DNA from: Limiplasma pullistercoris
GTDB lineage: Bacteria > Bacillota > Clostridia > Christensenellales > Aristaeellaceae
Assembly: GCA_018715165.1 (NCBI GenBank)
Contig: DVMC01000139.1
Coordinates: 1-9,975 of the forward strand
Reading direction: 5' to 3'
DNA: 9,975 nucleotides
The notes below the pieces were generated by a model that was given only the letters and a program-made list of their open reading frames with translations, had not been told where the DNA came from and made no database searches. A program made the translations under genes and the position numbers. This document shows positions 1 through 5,878 of this stretch, one piece after another; position 1 is the stretch's first letter, and each line of letters begins with the position of its first letter.

Positions 1-482
1 TCCGGGAAAGCGGTGTCCAGGAGGGAAATCAGGTTGTTCTTCAGCATGGTCCGCACTTTGGAATACTGCTGGTACTGCCGGTAGCAAGACTTCAGCATGA
101 GCCGGGTATCTTCCTCCGGGACATATCTCGGTAGCGTGAGCCAGTGGTCAAGACCGTAGTTGGCCAGCTTCACGGCATCCTTCTTGTCAGTCTTGGCCCG
201 TCTTAAACTGTTGTTCCCATAGTCATGCACCAGCATTGCATTGACTACGGAGACATAAAGCCCCGCGTCGTGGAGCAGCCAGGCCACCGGCGCGTGGTAA
301 TTGCCCGTGGACTCCATCACCACACGGGTCTCACCGTCCAGACTTTTGAGCAGCCTTGCCAGCTTACTCAGTTCGCTGTCGGTGTGAAGTACCTCAAAGG
401 GTGAGACTACCACCTCTCCGAAGGGCCGCATGACGGCGATCATGCTTTTTCCTTTGGAAATATCGATGCCAACGCAGTTCAT
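1..482 (-). CDS. IS110-family transposase (DEDD recombinase), N-terminal part, cut by window edge
   Basis: About 160 residues are visible before the left edge cuts the gene. The product begins MNCVGIDISKGKSM and carries the RuvC-like DEDD signature of IS110 recombinases: Asp7 in GIDISK, Glu57 in VVMESTGNY, and Asp99 and Asp102 in KTDKKDA. These acidic residues bind the metal ions for strand cleavage. The C-terminal domain with the catalytic serine lies outside the window, so intactness cannot be judged. The ATG at 482 is preferred because GGAGG (494-490) sits 7 nt upstream. An in-frame ATG at 488 is only 1 nt from that GGAGG and is less likely. Known family members move without terminal inverted repeats and are guided by an element-encoded bridge RNA. 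Confidence 0.93.
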   Translation of the reverse strand, partial: MNCVGIDISKGKSMIAVMRPFGEVVVSPFEVLHTDSELSKLARLLKSLDGETRVVMESTGNYHAPVAWLLHDAGLYVSVVNAMLVHDYGNNSLRRAKTDKKDAVKLANYGLDHWLTLPRYVPEEDTRLMLKSCYRQYQQYSKVRTMLKNNLISLLDTAFP

Positions 483-492
483 CCACATTCCT

Positions 493-660
493 CCAATACA
501 ACGAATCTGCAACCGGAATCCATCTTTTCTCGCTGCCGATTCAATCTATTGGGTGACACGAACTCTCCGGCATCCGGTGGCTCAACCTGCTCAAATCGAA
601 CGCTGCAACAAGAGGATGGCTGACAGTCTTTCGAACGGACATAAAAGCCCAAGGAGGGAT
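493..660 (-). ncRNA. Candidate bridge RNA / structured leader of the IS110 element
   Basis: This is the non-coding left-end segment just upstream of the recombinase start, where IS110-group elements encode their bridge RNA. On the minus strand, 552-493 folds into a long interrupted hairpin. CCAATA (552-547) pairs with TATTGG (498-493). A symmetrical 4x4 internal loop follows (546-543 against 502-499). GAATC (542-538) then pairs with GATTC (507-503), there is a 1x1 mismatch, and GCAGC (536-532) pairs with GTTGC (513-509, one G-U) around an 18-nt loop. Helices separated by internal loops are the expected bridge-RNA architecture. The fold also abuts the recombinase ribosome binding site. Bases 553-660 were not resolved into helices. 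Guide sequences cannot be assigned without both element ends. Confidence 0.4.
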
Positions 661-709
661 TGATCAGCCAGTTGCTCCCCTTATTGTAGCTTAGGCACGA
701 GATGGAGAG

Positions 710-734
710 AAAGCCGGACTGGCTGCCCGGCTTT
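710..734 (+). other. 8-bp hairpin in the AraC-gene leader
   Basis: AAAGCCGG (710-717) pairs perfectly with CCGGCTTT (727-734) around a 9-nt loop, 35 bases before the AraC start codon. The 3' tail (CCTGTC) is not a U-run on the plus strand, and the minus-strand tail is CTCTCC, so it is a poor intrinsic terminator either way. It may be a leader structure or the remnant of a terminator next to the insertion sequence. No convincing promoter for the AraC gene could be assigned in 660-768. Confidence 0.35.
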
Positions 735-768
735 CCTGTCCAAATTTATTGTAATAGGAGGCGCACAA

Positions 769-1632
769 ATGCCCTATCAGGAATACAAGCACTCTTTCAA
801 AAATCAGTTCCGCACCATGGCTTCGCTCACGGTATACCGCACCGGCCGCCAGCAATGCGGAGCCAGCGCCAGCCGCGGCCAGGAAGTGCGCGACTTTTAT
901 CTGATTCACTATGTCATCAAGGGCGCAGGAGTCTACGCGCTCAACGGTATCTCCTACCCCGTAAAGGCTGGAGAAACCTTTTTGATTTATCCCAACATGC
1001 CGATCAATTACGTGGCGGATGACCAGGATCCCTGGGAATACTGCTGGGTCGGTTTTAACGGCACGGACGCGCGCATTCTCCTCAACGCCACGCGTTTTTC
1101 GCCGCAAACCCCCGTCATTACTCCCTCCAACCCTGACCGCATGCTGGAACTGCTGCTGGATATTTATGTGGCCCGCGGCAACCTTCCGCACGAAATAATC
1201 ACCATGACCGCCCGGCTGTATTCTCTGCTTGCCTTCCTGATTGAGGATAGCGCCGGTGTGCTTCCCCGGCGTGCCCGTTCTGGCGCGGAGCATGTGCAGC
1301 GTGCCTGCGACTATATCGCCGCTCACTATACCACATCCCTCTCCGTGGAGGATGTAGCTTTGCACCTGGGGGTCTGTCGCAGTCAGCTTTACCGCATTTT
1401 CAAGCAGCATACAGCCATGTCACCCCAAAAGTATCTTACCGAATTCCGTATACGGCAAGCGTGCAACCTGATGTCCAAACGCTCGCTATCCGTCAAGGAA
1501 GTAGCCTATTCCGTCGGTTTTGACGACCCTCTGTATTTTTCAACGGTGTTTAAGGCTTCCATGGGGCAGACACCTACGCAGTATATGGACTGGTTGCTGA
1601 ACGAAAAACAAAAAACCGCTTCTCAGCGGTAA
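769..1632 (+). CDS. AraC-family transcriptional regulator (cupin sensor plus double HTH)
   Basis: The product is 287 residues, the normal length for one-component AraC/XylS regulators. Residues about 40-100 form the N-terminal cupin-like sensor (DFYLIHYVIKGAG, then VKAGETFLIYP and WEYCWVGFNG), as in sugar-responsive members such as the MsmR/RafR type. Residues about 185-275 carry two helix-turn-helix units: LSVEDVALHLGVCRSQLYRI at 191-210, and the diagnostic AYSVGFDDPLYFSTVFK stretch with TPTQY at 246-272. The start is set by AGGAGG at 756-761, 7 nt upstream of the ATG. The ligand is unknown; a sugar is an inference from the subfamily. Such regulators usually sit beside their target operon, but here one side is an insertion sequence and the other a convergent B12 operon, so the gene looks orphaned. 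The last codons overlap a leftward terminator hairpin. Confidence 0.93.
   Translation: MPYQEYKHSFKNQFRTMASLTVYRTGRQQCGASASRGQEVRDFYLIHYVIKGAGVYALNGISYPVKAGETFLIYPNMPINYVADDQDPWEYCWVGFNGTDARILLNATRFSPQTPVITPSNPDRMLELLLDIYVARGNLPHEIITMTARLYSLLAFLIEDSAGVLPRRARSGAEHVQRACDYIAAHYTTSLSVEDVALHLGVCRSQLYRIFKQHTAMSPQKYLTEFRIRQACNLMSKRSLSVKEVAYSVGFDDPLYFSTVFKASMGQTPTQYMDWLLNEKQKTASQR
1610..1630 (-). terminator. Second leftward terminator, inside the araC-type gene end
   Basis: On the minus strand ACCGCT (1630-1625) and AGCGGT (1620-1615) form a 6-bp stem with a GAGA loop, followed by a T-run (1614-1610). It lies directly behind the larger hairpin at 1636-1667, so leftward transcription from btuD meets two terminators in tandem. 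The hairpin is built from the last codons and stop of the convergent regulator gene. Confidence 0.6.
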
Positions 1633-1667
1633 AAAACAAAAGCGGGCTGTGTTTCACCCGCTTTTGT
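1631..1667. terminator. Intrinsic terminator between convergent araC-type gene and btuD (bidirectional)
   Basis: A perfect 11-bp stem pairs ACAAAAGCGGG (1636-1646) with CCCGCTTTTGT (1657-1667) around a 10-nt loop. Read leftward, it is followed by TTTTT (1635-1631), making a strong terminator for the B12 operon 16 nt after the btuD stop. Read rightward, the U-rich stretch is within the 3' arm (CTTTTGTCTT), giving a weaker terminator for the regulator gene. Confidence 0.88.
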
Positions 1668-1683
1668 CTTGCTGGAGCCTTTT

Positions 1684-2454
1684 TCATTCTCCAGCCACCT
1701 CCCGCCACTGCTCCGCCGTCTGCGCCATCCAGGCGGCCACATCCATGCCGTAGGCTTTATGCAGAGCCTCCGAGGCCAGCACCTCCGCCGCAGGCCCGTC
1801 TGCGGTCACGTGGCCGCGGTCCAGCAGCAGGACGCGCGTGCCGTAGCGCAGGGCGAGGCTTAAATCGTGCACCACGGAGATCACGCAGCGGTCCCCCTCG
1901 GCCATCCAACGCCCAATCAATTCAAACAGCTGTTTTTGATATACGAGGTCCAGATGATTGGCCGGTTCATCCAGCAGAAGCACACGCGGTTCCTGGGCCA
2001 GCGCCTGCGCCAGAAACGCGCGCTGAAGCTCGCCTCCGGACAGGGTCTGCACATTGCGTGCGCGCAGGTCCGACAGTCCGGCCGCTTCCAGGGCGCGACG
2101 CACCGCTTCCTTTCCATGAGGGTCCTGCGTCCGCAAAAAGCCGCGCGTATGCGCATAGCGGCCCATGGTCACCAGTTCCTCGACGGTAAAGGCATAGCCC
2201 GCCATATGCGTCTGTGCCAGCACGCCTACCGCCCGCGCGAAGGCCCTGGGCCGCCAGCGCCGGGCGTCGCGGCCGTCCAGCAGCACGTCGCCCCGATAGG
2301 ACGCGCATTGGGCCAGGGCTGCCAGCAGCGTGGACTTTCCTGCGCCGTTCGGACCGATCAGCATGAGCCATTCGCCCGCGGCGGCCGAAAAGGACACGTC
2401 CCGCACGGCGTCGCCGCCCTCATAGGCGACGGTAAGTCGTTTTGCCTCTAGCAC
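1684..2454 (-). CDS. btuD: Vitamin B12 (corrinoid) ABC transporter, ATP-binding protein
   Basis: This 256-residue ATPase powers corrinoid import through the membrane permease. All nucleotide-binding motifs are present: Walker A GPNGAGKST at 34-42, Q-loop Gln81, signature LSGGE at 138-142, Walker B VLLLDEP at 158-164, D-loop NHLD at 166-169 and switch His196. The Q-loop region (YAFTVEELVTMGRYAH) is typical of the FepC/FecE/BtuD branch. On protein sequence alone a siderophore substrate would be equally possible; the upstream cobalamin riboswitch decides for B12. The start codon is GTG at 2454, with AGGAGG 8 nt upstream inside the btuC end. It overlaps the btuC stop by 7 nt, suggesting translational coupling. 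It is the last gene of the operon and is followed by tandem terminators. Confidence 0.92.
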   Translation of the reverse strand: MLEAKRLTVAYEGGDAVRDVSFSAAAGEWLMLIGPNGAGKSTLLAALAQCASYRGDVLLDGRDARRWRPRAFARAVGVLAQTHMAGYAFTVEELVTMGRYAHTRGFLRTQDPHGKEAVRRALEAAGLSDLRARNVQTLSGGELQRAFLAQALAQEPRVLLLDEPANHLDLVYQKQLFELIGRWMAEGDRCVISVVHDLSLALRYGTRVLLLDRGHVTADGPAAEVLASEALHKAYGMDVAAWMAQTAEQWREVAGE

Positions 2455-3488
2455 AGCCTGCGCCTCCTGAAAAAAAGGACCACGAATACCACCGATCCCA
2501 CCAGCGACGTAACCACGCCGATGGGCAGTTCAATGGGGCTGACTACCGTACGGGCCAACAGATCCGCCAGCATGAGAAAGATTGCTCCCATGAACACAGA
2601 CAGCGGCAGCACGCGGCGGTGGTTGGCCCCGGCGAACAGGCGCGCTGTGTGCGGAACGATCAGTCCCACAAAGCCGATGCTGCCTCCCACGGATACGCAC
2701 ACGCCGATCAGCGCAGCCACGCACACCAGCACGGTCAGCTTGACCGGCCGCACCGCCACGCCCATGTGGCGGGCCGCATCCTCCCCCAGCGAAAAGGCGT
2801 TGAGCTCGTCCGCGCGCGACAGCAGCACGCCGCCGAACACCGCCAGCGCCCCCAGCAGCACCAGCGCCTCCGTGTACCCGGCGCCCGACAGCGATCCCAT
2901 GGTCCAGAAGGTGATGGAGCGCAGCTTTTCTCCCGAAAAGGCGGTGAGCAGGCTGATGATGCTGGTGACAAACATGCTCAATACCACGCCCATGAGGATG
3001 ATGGTCTGCGTGCTCATTCCCCGGTCCGCCGCATAGGACAGCGAAAGAATCAAAATCAGCGAACCCAAGGCAAACAGCATAGCTGTGACCATGGTGCCCG
3101 CAAAGGGCAGGCCGGGAAAGGAGATGCCCAGCAGTAGCGCCGTCACCGCGCCCAGCGACGCGCCGGCGCTGACGCCCAACGTGGACCCGTCCGCCAGAGG
3201 ATTTCGCAGAAGCCCCTGCATGGCCGCACCGCACAGCGCCAGCGACGCGCCGCACAGCGCCGTGGCCATCACGCGCGGCAGGCGCACATTGAGAATGATC
3301 GTCCGGGATATGCCCTGCGGCAGTTCCATCCCCCACAGCGCCTTCCAGACAGCCGCCACCGTGTCGCCAAGGGGGACGGCCACGCTGCCCAGCGATACGC
3401 ACAGACACAGCGTGGCCACCGTCAACAGGCACAGTGCGGCATACCCATACCAGGGGAGCCCCCCGGACGGACGTTCCGCGCGCCTCAT
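2448..3488 (-). CDS. btuC: Vitamin B12 (corrinoid) ABC transporter, permease (FecCD/BtuC family)
   Basis: The 346 residues are the usual length for a FecCD-type permease, which forms a homodimeric membrane channel with about ten helices per subunit. Family hallmarks are RLPRV at 69-73, QGLLRNPLADGSTLGVSAGA at 91-110, GFVGLIVPHTAR at 272-283, and the ATPase-contact segment ADLLART with PIELPIGVVTSLVG at 308-331. The N-terminus is a short basic stretch followed by a first helix at about 13-34, and the C-terminus ends in an Arg-rich cytoplasmic tail. The start ATG overlaps the btuF stop in an ATGA arrangement (3488-3485), and the end overlaps btuD. The substrate assignment rests on the riboswitch upstream of btuF. 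Confidence 0.94.
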   Translation of the reverse strand: MRRAERPSGGLPWYGYAALCLLTVATLCLCVSLGSVAVPLGDTVAAVWKALWGMELPQGISRTIILNVRLPRVMATALCGASLALCGAAMQGLLRNPLADGSTLGVSAGASLGAVTALLLGISFPGLPFAGTMVTAMLFALGSLILILSLSYAADRGMSTQTIILMGVVLSMFVTSIISLLTAFSGEKLRSITFWTMGSLSGAGYTEALVLLGALAVFGGVLLSRADELNAFSLGEDAARHMGVAVRPVKLTVLVCVAALIGVCVSVGGSIGFVGLIVPHTARLFAGANHRRVLPLSVFMGAIFLMLADLLARTVVSPIELPIGVVTSLVGSVVFVVLFFRRRRLC

Positions 3489-4402
3489 GCCGCGGGCTGC
3501 GCGGCCTCGTCCATGCCGTAGACGAAGTCGAACAGATCCTGCGCCGCATCCAGCAGCCGCGGGCCGGGACGGGAGGTCATGTCCGCGTCAGCGTTATAGA
3601 CAGCACCGTTTTTCACGGCTTTCAGGTCCTGCCAGCCCTCGCGGGCGACGATCTCATCCACGGGCAGCTCGCCCTCGCCATAATAGGCCGCGGTCGTCAC
3701 AATGTAATCCGGGTCGCGCGCGAGCACCTGCTCCTGGGAGATCTCGGCCCAGCCGGTCACATCGGAGAAGGCGTTGGTCAGGCCCACGATCTGCGCCAGC
3801 TCATCCAGGAAGGTGTCCGCGCCGCTGGTCCACAGGCCCCACTCCAGGGGAGAAACCTCGAAGTACACCGTCTTTCCGGTGTCCTCGGCCTTTTCCCGGA
3901 GCGCGTCGAAGCCCTCCTGCATCCGGGAAGAGAGCGCGGCAGCCTCCTCCTGCCTACCCGTAAGCTCGCCCAGCATCTCGATGGCGTCATACACGCCTGC
4001 CAGATTCTGCGCGTCGGAAATGACCACGCGCACGCCGGCCGCCTCCAGCGCCTCCACCTGTTCGACCGTCTGAGCCATCTTGCTCATGACGATCACCTGG
4101 GGCTCCAGCGCCAGAATCTGCTCGATATTGGTCTCCGCGCCGCTGTTTACGCTGGGCAGTTCCGTCACGTCGCCGGGGTAATTGCAGTATTCGCCGCGGC
4201 CCACCAGCACATCTTCCGCGCCCAGGGCATAGAGGATTTCGCAGTCGGCGGGGTTAAGGGCGATCACGCGGGTGGCGGGCGCCTCCAGCGTGATCTCGCG
4301 GCCCGCCATGTCGGTCAGCGTCAGGCCCTCGGCTACGGCGGCAGGGGCGGACAGCGCAAGCGCGAGCGCGGTAAGCAGGGACAGGATGTTTCGGGTTTTC
4401 AT
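3485..4402 (-). CDS. btuF: Vitamin B12 (corrinoid)-binding protein of ABC transporter
   Basis: This extracytoplasmic solute-binding protein delivers corrinoid to BtuCD. The start is the ATG at 4402, 305 residues, with AGGAGG (4418-4413) 10 nt upstream. Ninety bases of open frame upstream run through the riboswitch terminator and should not be counted. Residues 1-24 are a signal peptide (basic MKTRN, hydrophobic core, AVA before Glu25). Two Rossmann-like lobes follow, with the periplasmic-binding-protein type III pattern: TLTDMAGREITL at 28-39, RVIALNPADCEILYALGAEDVLVG at 45-68, an EQILALEPQVIV strand at 94-105, and EQVLARDPDYIV at 224-235. Oddly, the signal peptide has no lipobox cysteine, although Gram-positive binding proteins are normally lipoproteins. 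It would be released by signal peptidase I or retained by other means. It is the first gene of btuFCD. Confidence 0.92.
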   Translation of the reverse strand: MKTRNILSLLTALALALSAPAAVAEGLTLTDMAGREITLEAPATRVIALNPADCEILYALGAEDVLVGRGEYCNYPGDVTELPSVNSGAETNIEQILALEPQVIVMSKMAQTVEQVEALEAAGVRVVISDAQNLAGVYDAIEMLGELTGRQEEAAALSSRMQEGFDALREKAEDTGKTVYFEVSPLEWGLWTSGADTFLDELAQIVGLTNAFSDVTGWAEISQEQVLARDPDYIVTTAAYYGEGELPVDEIVAREGWQDLKAVKNGAVYNADADMTSRPGPRLLDAAQDLFDFVYGMDEAAQPAA

Positions 4403-4453
4403 GGGGTCGATTCCTCCTTTGTGTTTTTGCACAAATGAATCGCGGGAAAACGC

Positions 4454-4489
4454 AAAAATCGCGCCGTTCCATTGACAGGATGGCGCGAT
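4454..4489 (-). terminator. Riboswitch expression-platform terminator upstream of btuF
   Basis: On the minus strand ATCGCGCC (4489-4482) pairs perfectly with GGCGCGAT (4465-4458) across a 16-nt loop, followed by TTTT (4457-4454). It lies between the riboswitch aptamer and the btuF ribosome binding site, where a B12-triggered attenuator is expected. A possible antiterminator is visible: GGATGG (4534-4529), just after the aptamer, is complementary to CCATCC (4483-4478), which includes the end of the terminator's 5' arm. The antiterminator pairing is my inference. Confidence 0.82.
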
Positions 4490-4543
4490 CAAAAAACGCG
4501 GCGTATCGCCAGGCTTTCATAGCATGTTCCATCCCGGGGATCA

Positions 4544-4754
4544 CGGTGTAAACAGGTCTCCCGACTTGACTTCATCCTACTTGGACGCCTTCCCGCTCGC
4601 GCAGTGGCCGGAAACTGCCGGTAGGGCCGTAAGCCCGCGGCGTTTCCCCGTCCGTTCGTCCGTTTCACGGTTCCCGGGTGAGTCTGGAAATCGCATCCAG
4701 TTCCCATGACGGAGGCTCTCGCCTCCGCCGCGTGTTTCCACGCAGATACACCGG
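4544..4754 (-). promoter_or_regulatory. Cobalamin (AdoCbl/B12) riboswitch aptamer
   Basis: On the minus strand the closing helix pairs CGGTGTA (4753-4747) with TACACCG (4550-4544). Conserved blocks follow in order: a GGAGGC-GAGA-GCCTCC hairpin (4726-4711), the GGGAA block with the GGATGCGATTTCC element (about 4705-4684), GCCACTG (4608-4602), GGGAAGGCG (4594-4586), and the B12 box GTCGGGAGACCTG (4565-4553). Together these are diagnostic of the cobalamin riboswitch class. It lies 142 nt upstream of btuF and is followed by a terminator hairpin, so ligand binding most likely lowers btuFCD transcription. Long open frames crossing this region are spurious. Confidence 0.96.
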
Positions 4755-4772
4755 CTATTCACTTGTAGGCAT

Positions 4773-4801
4773 ATTATACGGCATACGGCGCTGCGCGTCA
4801 A
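4773..4801 (-). promoter_or_regulatory. Housekeeping-type promoter of the btuFCD operon
   Basis: On the minus strand TTGACG (4801-4796) and TATAAT (4778-4773) are separated by exactly 17 nt, close to the sigma-70/sigma-A consensus. Transcription would start near 4766, about 12 nt before the first riboswitch helix. The -35 element includes the TGA stop codon of the PHP-domain gene, so the B12 operon has its own promoter despite abutting the upstream unit. Confidence 0.85.
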
Positions 4802-5517
4802 ATCCCGGACGGCGGCCGGCCGTCCATCGCCCTGAGCAGGCGCATCACATCCTGCGCCGTGGGCTGCGTATCCAGCGAAAAGGTGCGTTCCTGCAGGTCC
4901 TCCAGCCGGTGCGCGTCGCTGGAATGGAGCACGAAGCGGCCTTTTACCGCATACGCCGGGCAGTCGACGCCTGGATAGACCTCCACCACCGGATACTCCG
5001 GCAGAAAGGGCATCAGGCCCAGCGCGCCGATCATGCCGTTGCTGCCGCGGTTGATGTGCGCGGGCACGGGCACGCCTCCATGAGCGCGGATAAGGGCGCA
5101 GACCTCCTCCACGTTCAGGTCCGTGGCGTTGATGAGCAGCTTTTCCAGCGTGCCGGAGGGCGTATCCTCCGCACCCATGATGATTTGGTTTCCAAACAAA
5201 GCCGGCTGGTTCTGCACCTGCGGCAGGTGAGCGTAGACCTCCTCCCCGGCCGCCAGCGCCTCCCGCACGGAGGGGAAGTAGCCCAGCATATGCACTTCCT
5301 CCCGGCTGGTGACCTCCATGCCGGGAATGACCTGCACGCCATAGGCCTCGCCCGCAGCCGTGGCTTCGGGGGTGTTGAGGGCGGTGTTGTGGTCGGTAAG
5401 GGCGATCACATCCAGCCCCTTCACCCGCGCCATGCCCACGAGGTTCCACGGGGTCATGTCATCGTCTGCGCAGGGCGACAGGCAACTGTGAATGTGCAGG
5501 TCGCAGTACGCGGCCAT
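4798..5517 (-). CDS. PHP-domain metal-dependent phosphoesterase
   Basis: This 239-residue protein is essentially a single PHP domain, a TIM-barrel-like fold binding up to three metal ions and hydrolysing phosphoester bonds. The ligand motifs are intact: DLHIHS with His8 and His10, the acidic patch CADDD at 16-20, TDHN with His43, GMEVT with Glu68, HMLGYF with His76, PAHINR with His154, and HSSDAH with Asp201 and His203. The architecture resembles the YciV/RNase AM-like and small nucleotide-phosphatase PHP proteins, but the substrate cannot be read from the sequence. It is the last gene of the hydrogenase-type unit, 1 nt after the preceding stop, and PHP proteins are known neighbours of such sensory hydrogenase genes. 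The ribosome binding site is a short GGAG. No terminator separates it from the B12 promoter. Confidence 0.88.
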   Translation of the reverse strand: MAAYCDLHIHSCLSPCADDDMTPWNLVGMARVKGLDVIALTDHNTALNTPEATAAGEAYGVQVIPGMEVTSREEVHMLGYFPSVREALAAGEEVYAHLPQVQNQPALFGNQIIMGAEDTPSGTLEKLLINATDLNVEEVCALIRAHGGVPVPAHINRGSNGMIGALGLMPFLPEYPVVEVYPGVDCPAYAVKGRFVLHSSDAHRLEDLQERTFSLDTQPTAQDVMRLLRAMDGRPPSGI

Positions 5518-5518
5518 C

Positions 5519-5866
5519 TCACTCCGCGGGCGGCAGAACGCCCGCCTGCCCCATGAGCACGCTCACCTCATAGGCCGTCTTGCCGGTGGCGAGCACGGGC
5601 ATGTCCTCATCCTGCGCCTTTTTGAGCGAGGCGGGCTCGGCCTCCACGCCCTCCACCAGAATCACACACGCCATCTCCATCAGCACCGCCACGGCGATCA
5701 CGTTCACATGCGTCTGCACCGTGCACCAGGCCATGCCCTGCTTGCCGTGCGCCAGCACCCAGCTGAGCAGGTCGCAGGTGTATCCGCAGGTGATTTCGCT
5801 ATCCAGCGGCGCGCTGTCGTTTAGGCTTCTGGCGCCGATCAGGTCCATCAGCTGTCGTACCGTCAT
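5519..5866 (-). CDS. DRTGG-domain protein (second copy)
   Basis: This 115-residue protein is a stand-alone, divergent DRTGG domain, a small alpha/beta domain also found beside CBS domains and in phosphotransacetylase N-terminal regions; its molecular role is unknown. It aligns along its length with the protein at 7654-8019. Shared blocks include CDLLSWVLA against SDLMSDVLA, the TVQTHVNVIAVAVLMEMACV stretch against TNVHVMRTAEMLDIHCV, and DMPVLATGKTAYE against GIVVLATEHTTYT. The literal DRTGG motif is not present, as in hydrogenase-linked members. It starts 12 nt after the hydrogenase stop and ends 1 nt before the PHP gene, so co-expression is likely. Its Shine-Dalgarno (AGGGGAA) is weak, which suggests coupling to upstream translation. 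Confidence 0.75.
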   Translation of the reverse strand: MTVRQLMDLIGARSLNDSAPLDSEITCGYTCDLLSWVLAHGKQGMAWCTVQTHVNVIAVAVLMEMACVILVEGVEAEPASLKKAQDEDMPVLATGKTAYEVSVLMGQAGVLPPAE

Positions 5867-5878
5867 GCGTTCATTCCC

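Larger units (their letters stand above)
1..690 (-). mobile_element. IS110-family insertion sequence, 5' (left-end) portion
   Basis: The element contains the partial transposase gene plus its upstream non-coding segment. IS110 elements generally lack terminal inverted repeats and do not make long target duplications, so the outer boundary cannot be read from one copy. The value 690 is an estimate: the AraC leader hairpin starts at about 710, and bases 495-690 contain no convincing gene. The opposite end lies beyond the left edge. The element lies immediately upstream of the AraC-type regulator and may have separated it from former neighbours (inference). Confidence 0.55.

Noticed and set aside
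430..663. 77-residue plus-strand frame across the insertion-sequence left end
   Set aside because: It overlaps the start of the recombinase gene antisense, has no ribosome binding site, and falls in the structured RNA region.
710..734. Hairpin as a true terminator for a gene to its left
   Set aside because: There is no U-run on either strand and no plus-strand gene before it; kept only as a leader hairpin.
2530..3549. 339-residue minus-strand frame and several plus-strand frames over btuC and btuF
   Set aside because: They lie in other frames of genes with complete family motifs and show no recognisable domain.
3485..4402. Iron-siderophore uptake as the role of the ABC transporter
   Set aside because: The protein families cannot separate siderophore from corrinoid, but the cobalamin riboswitch directly upstream favours B12.
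4403..4492. N-terminal extension of btuF by 30 residues
   Set aside because: The extension would be encoded by the riboswitch terminator hairpin. The AGGAGG and signal peptide place the start at 4402.
4577..5449. 290-residue minus-strand frame covering the riboswitch and most of the PHP gene
   Set aside because: It is out of frame with the clear PHP protein and runs through the conserved aptamer; its composition (Gly, Arg, Pro) is typical of shadows.
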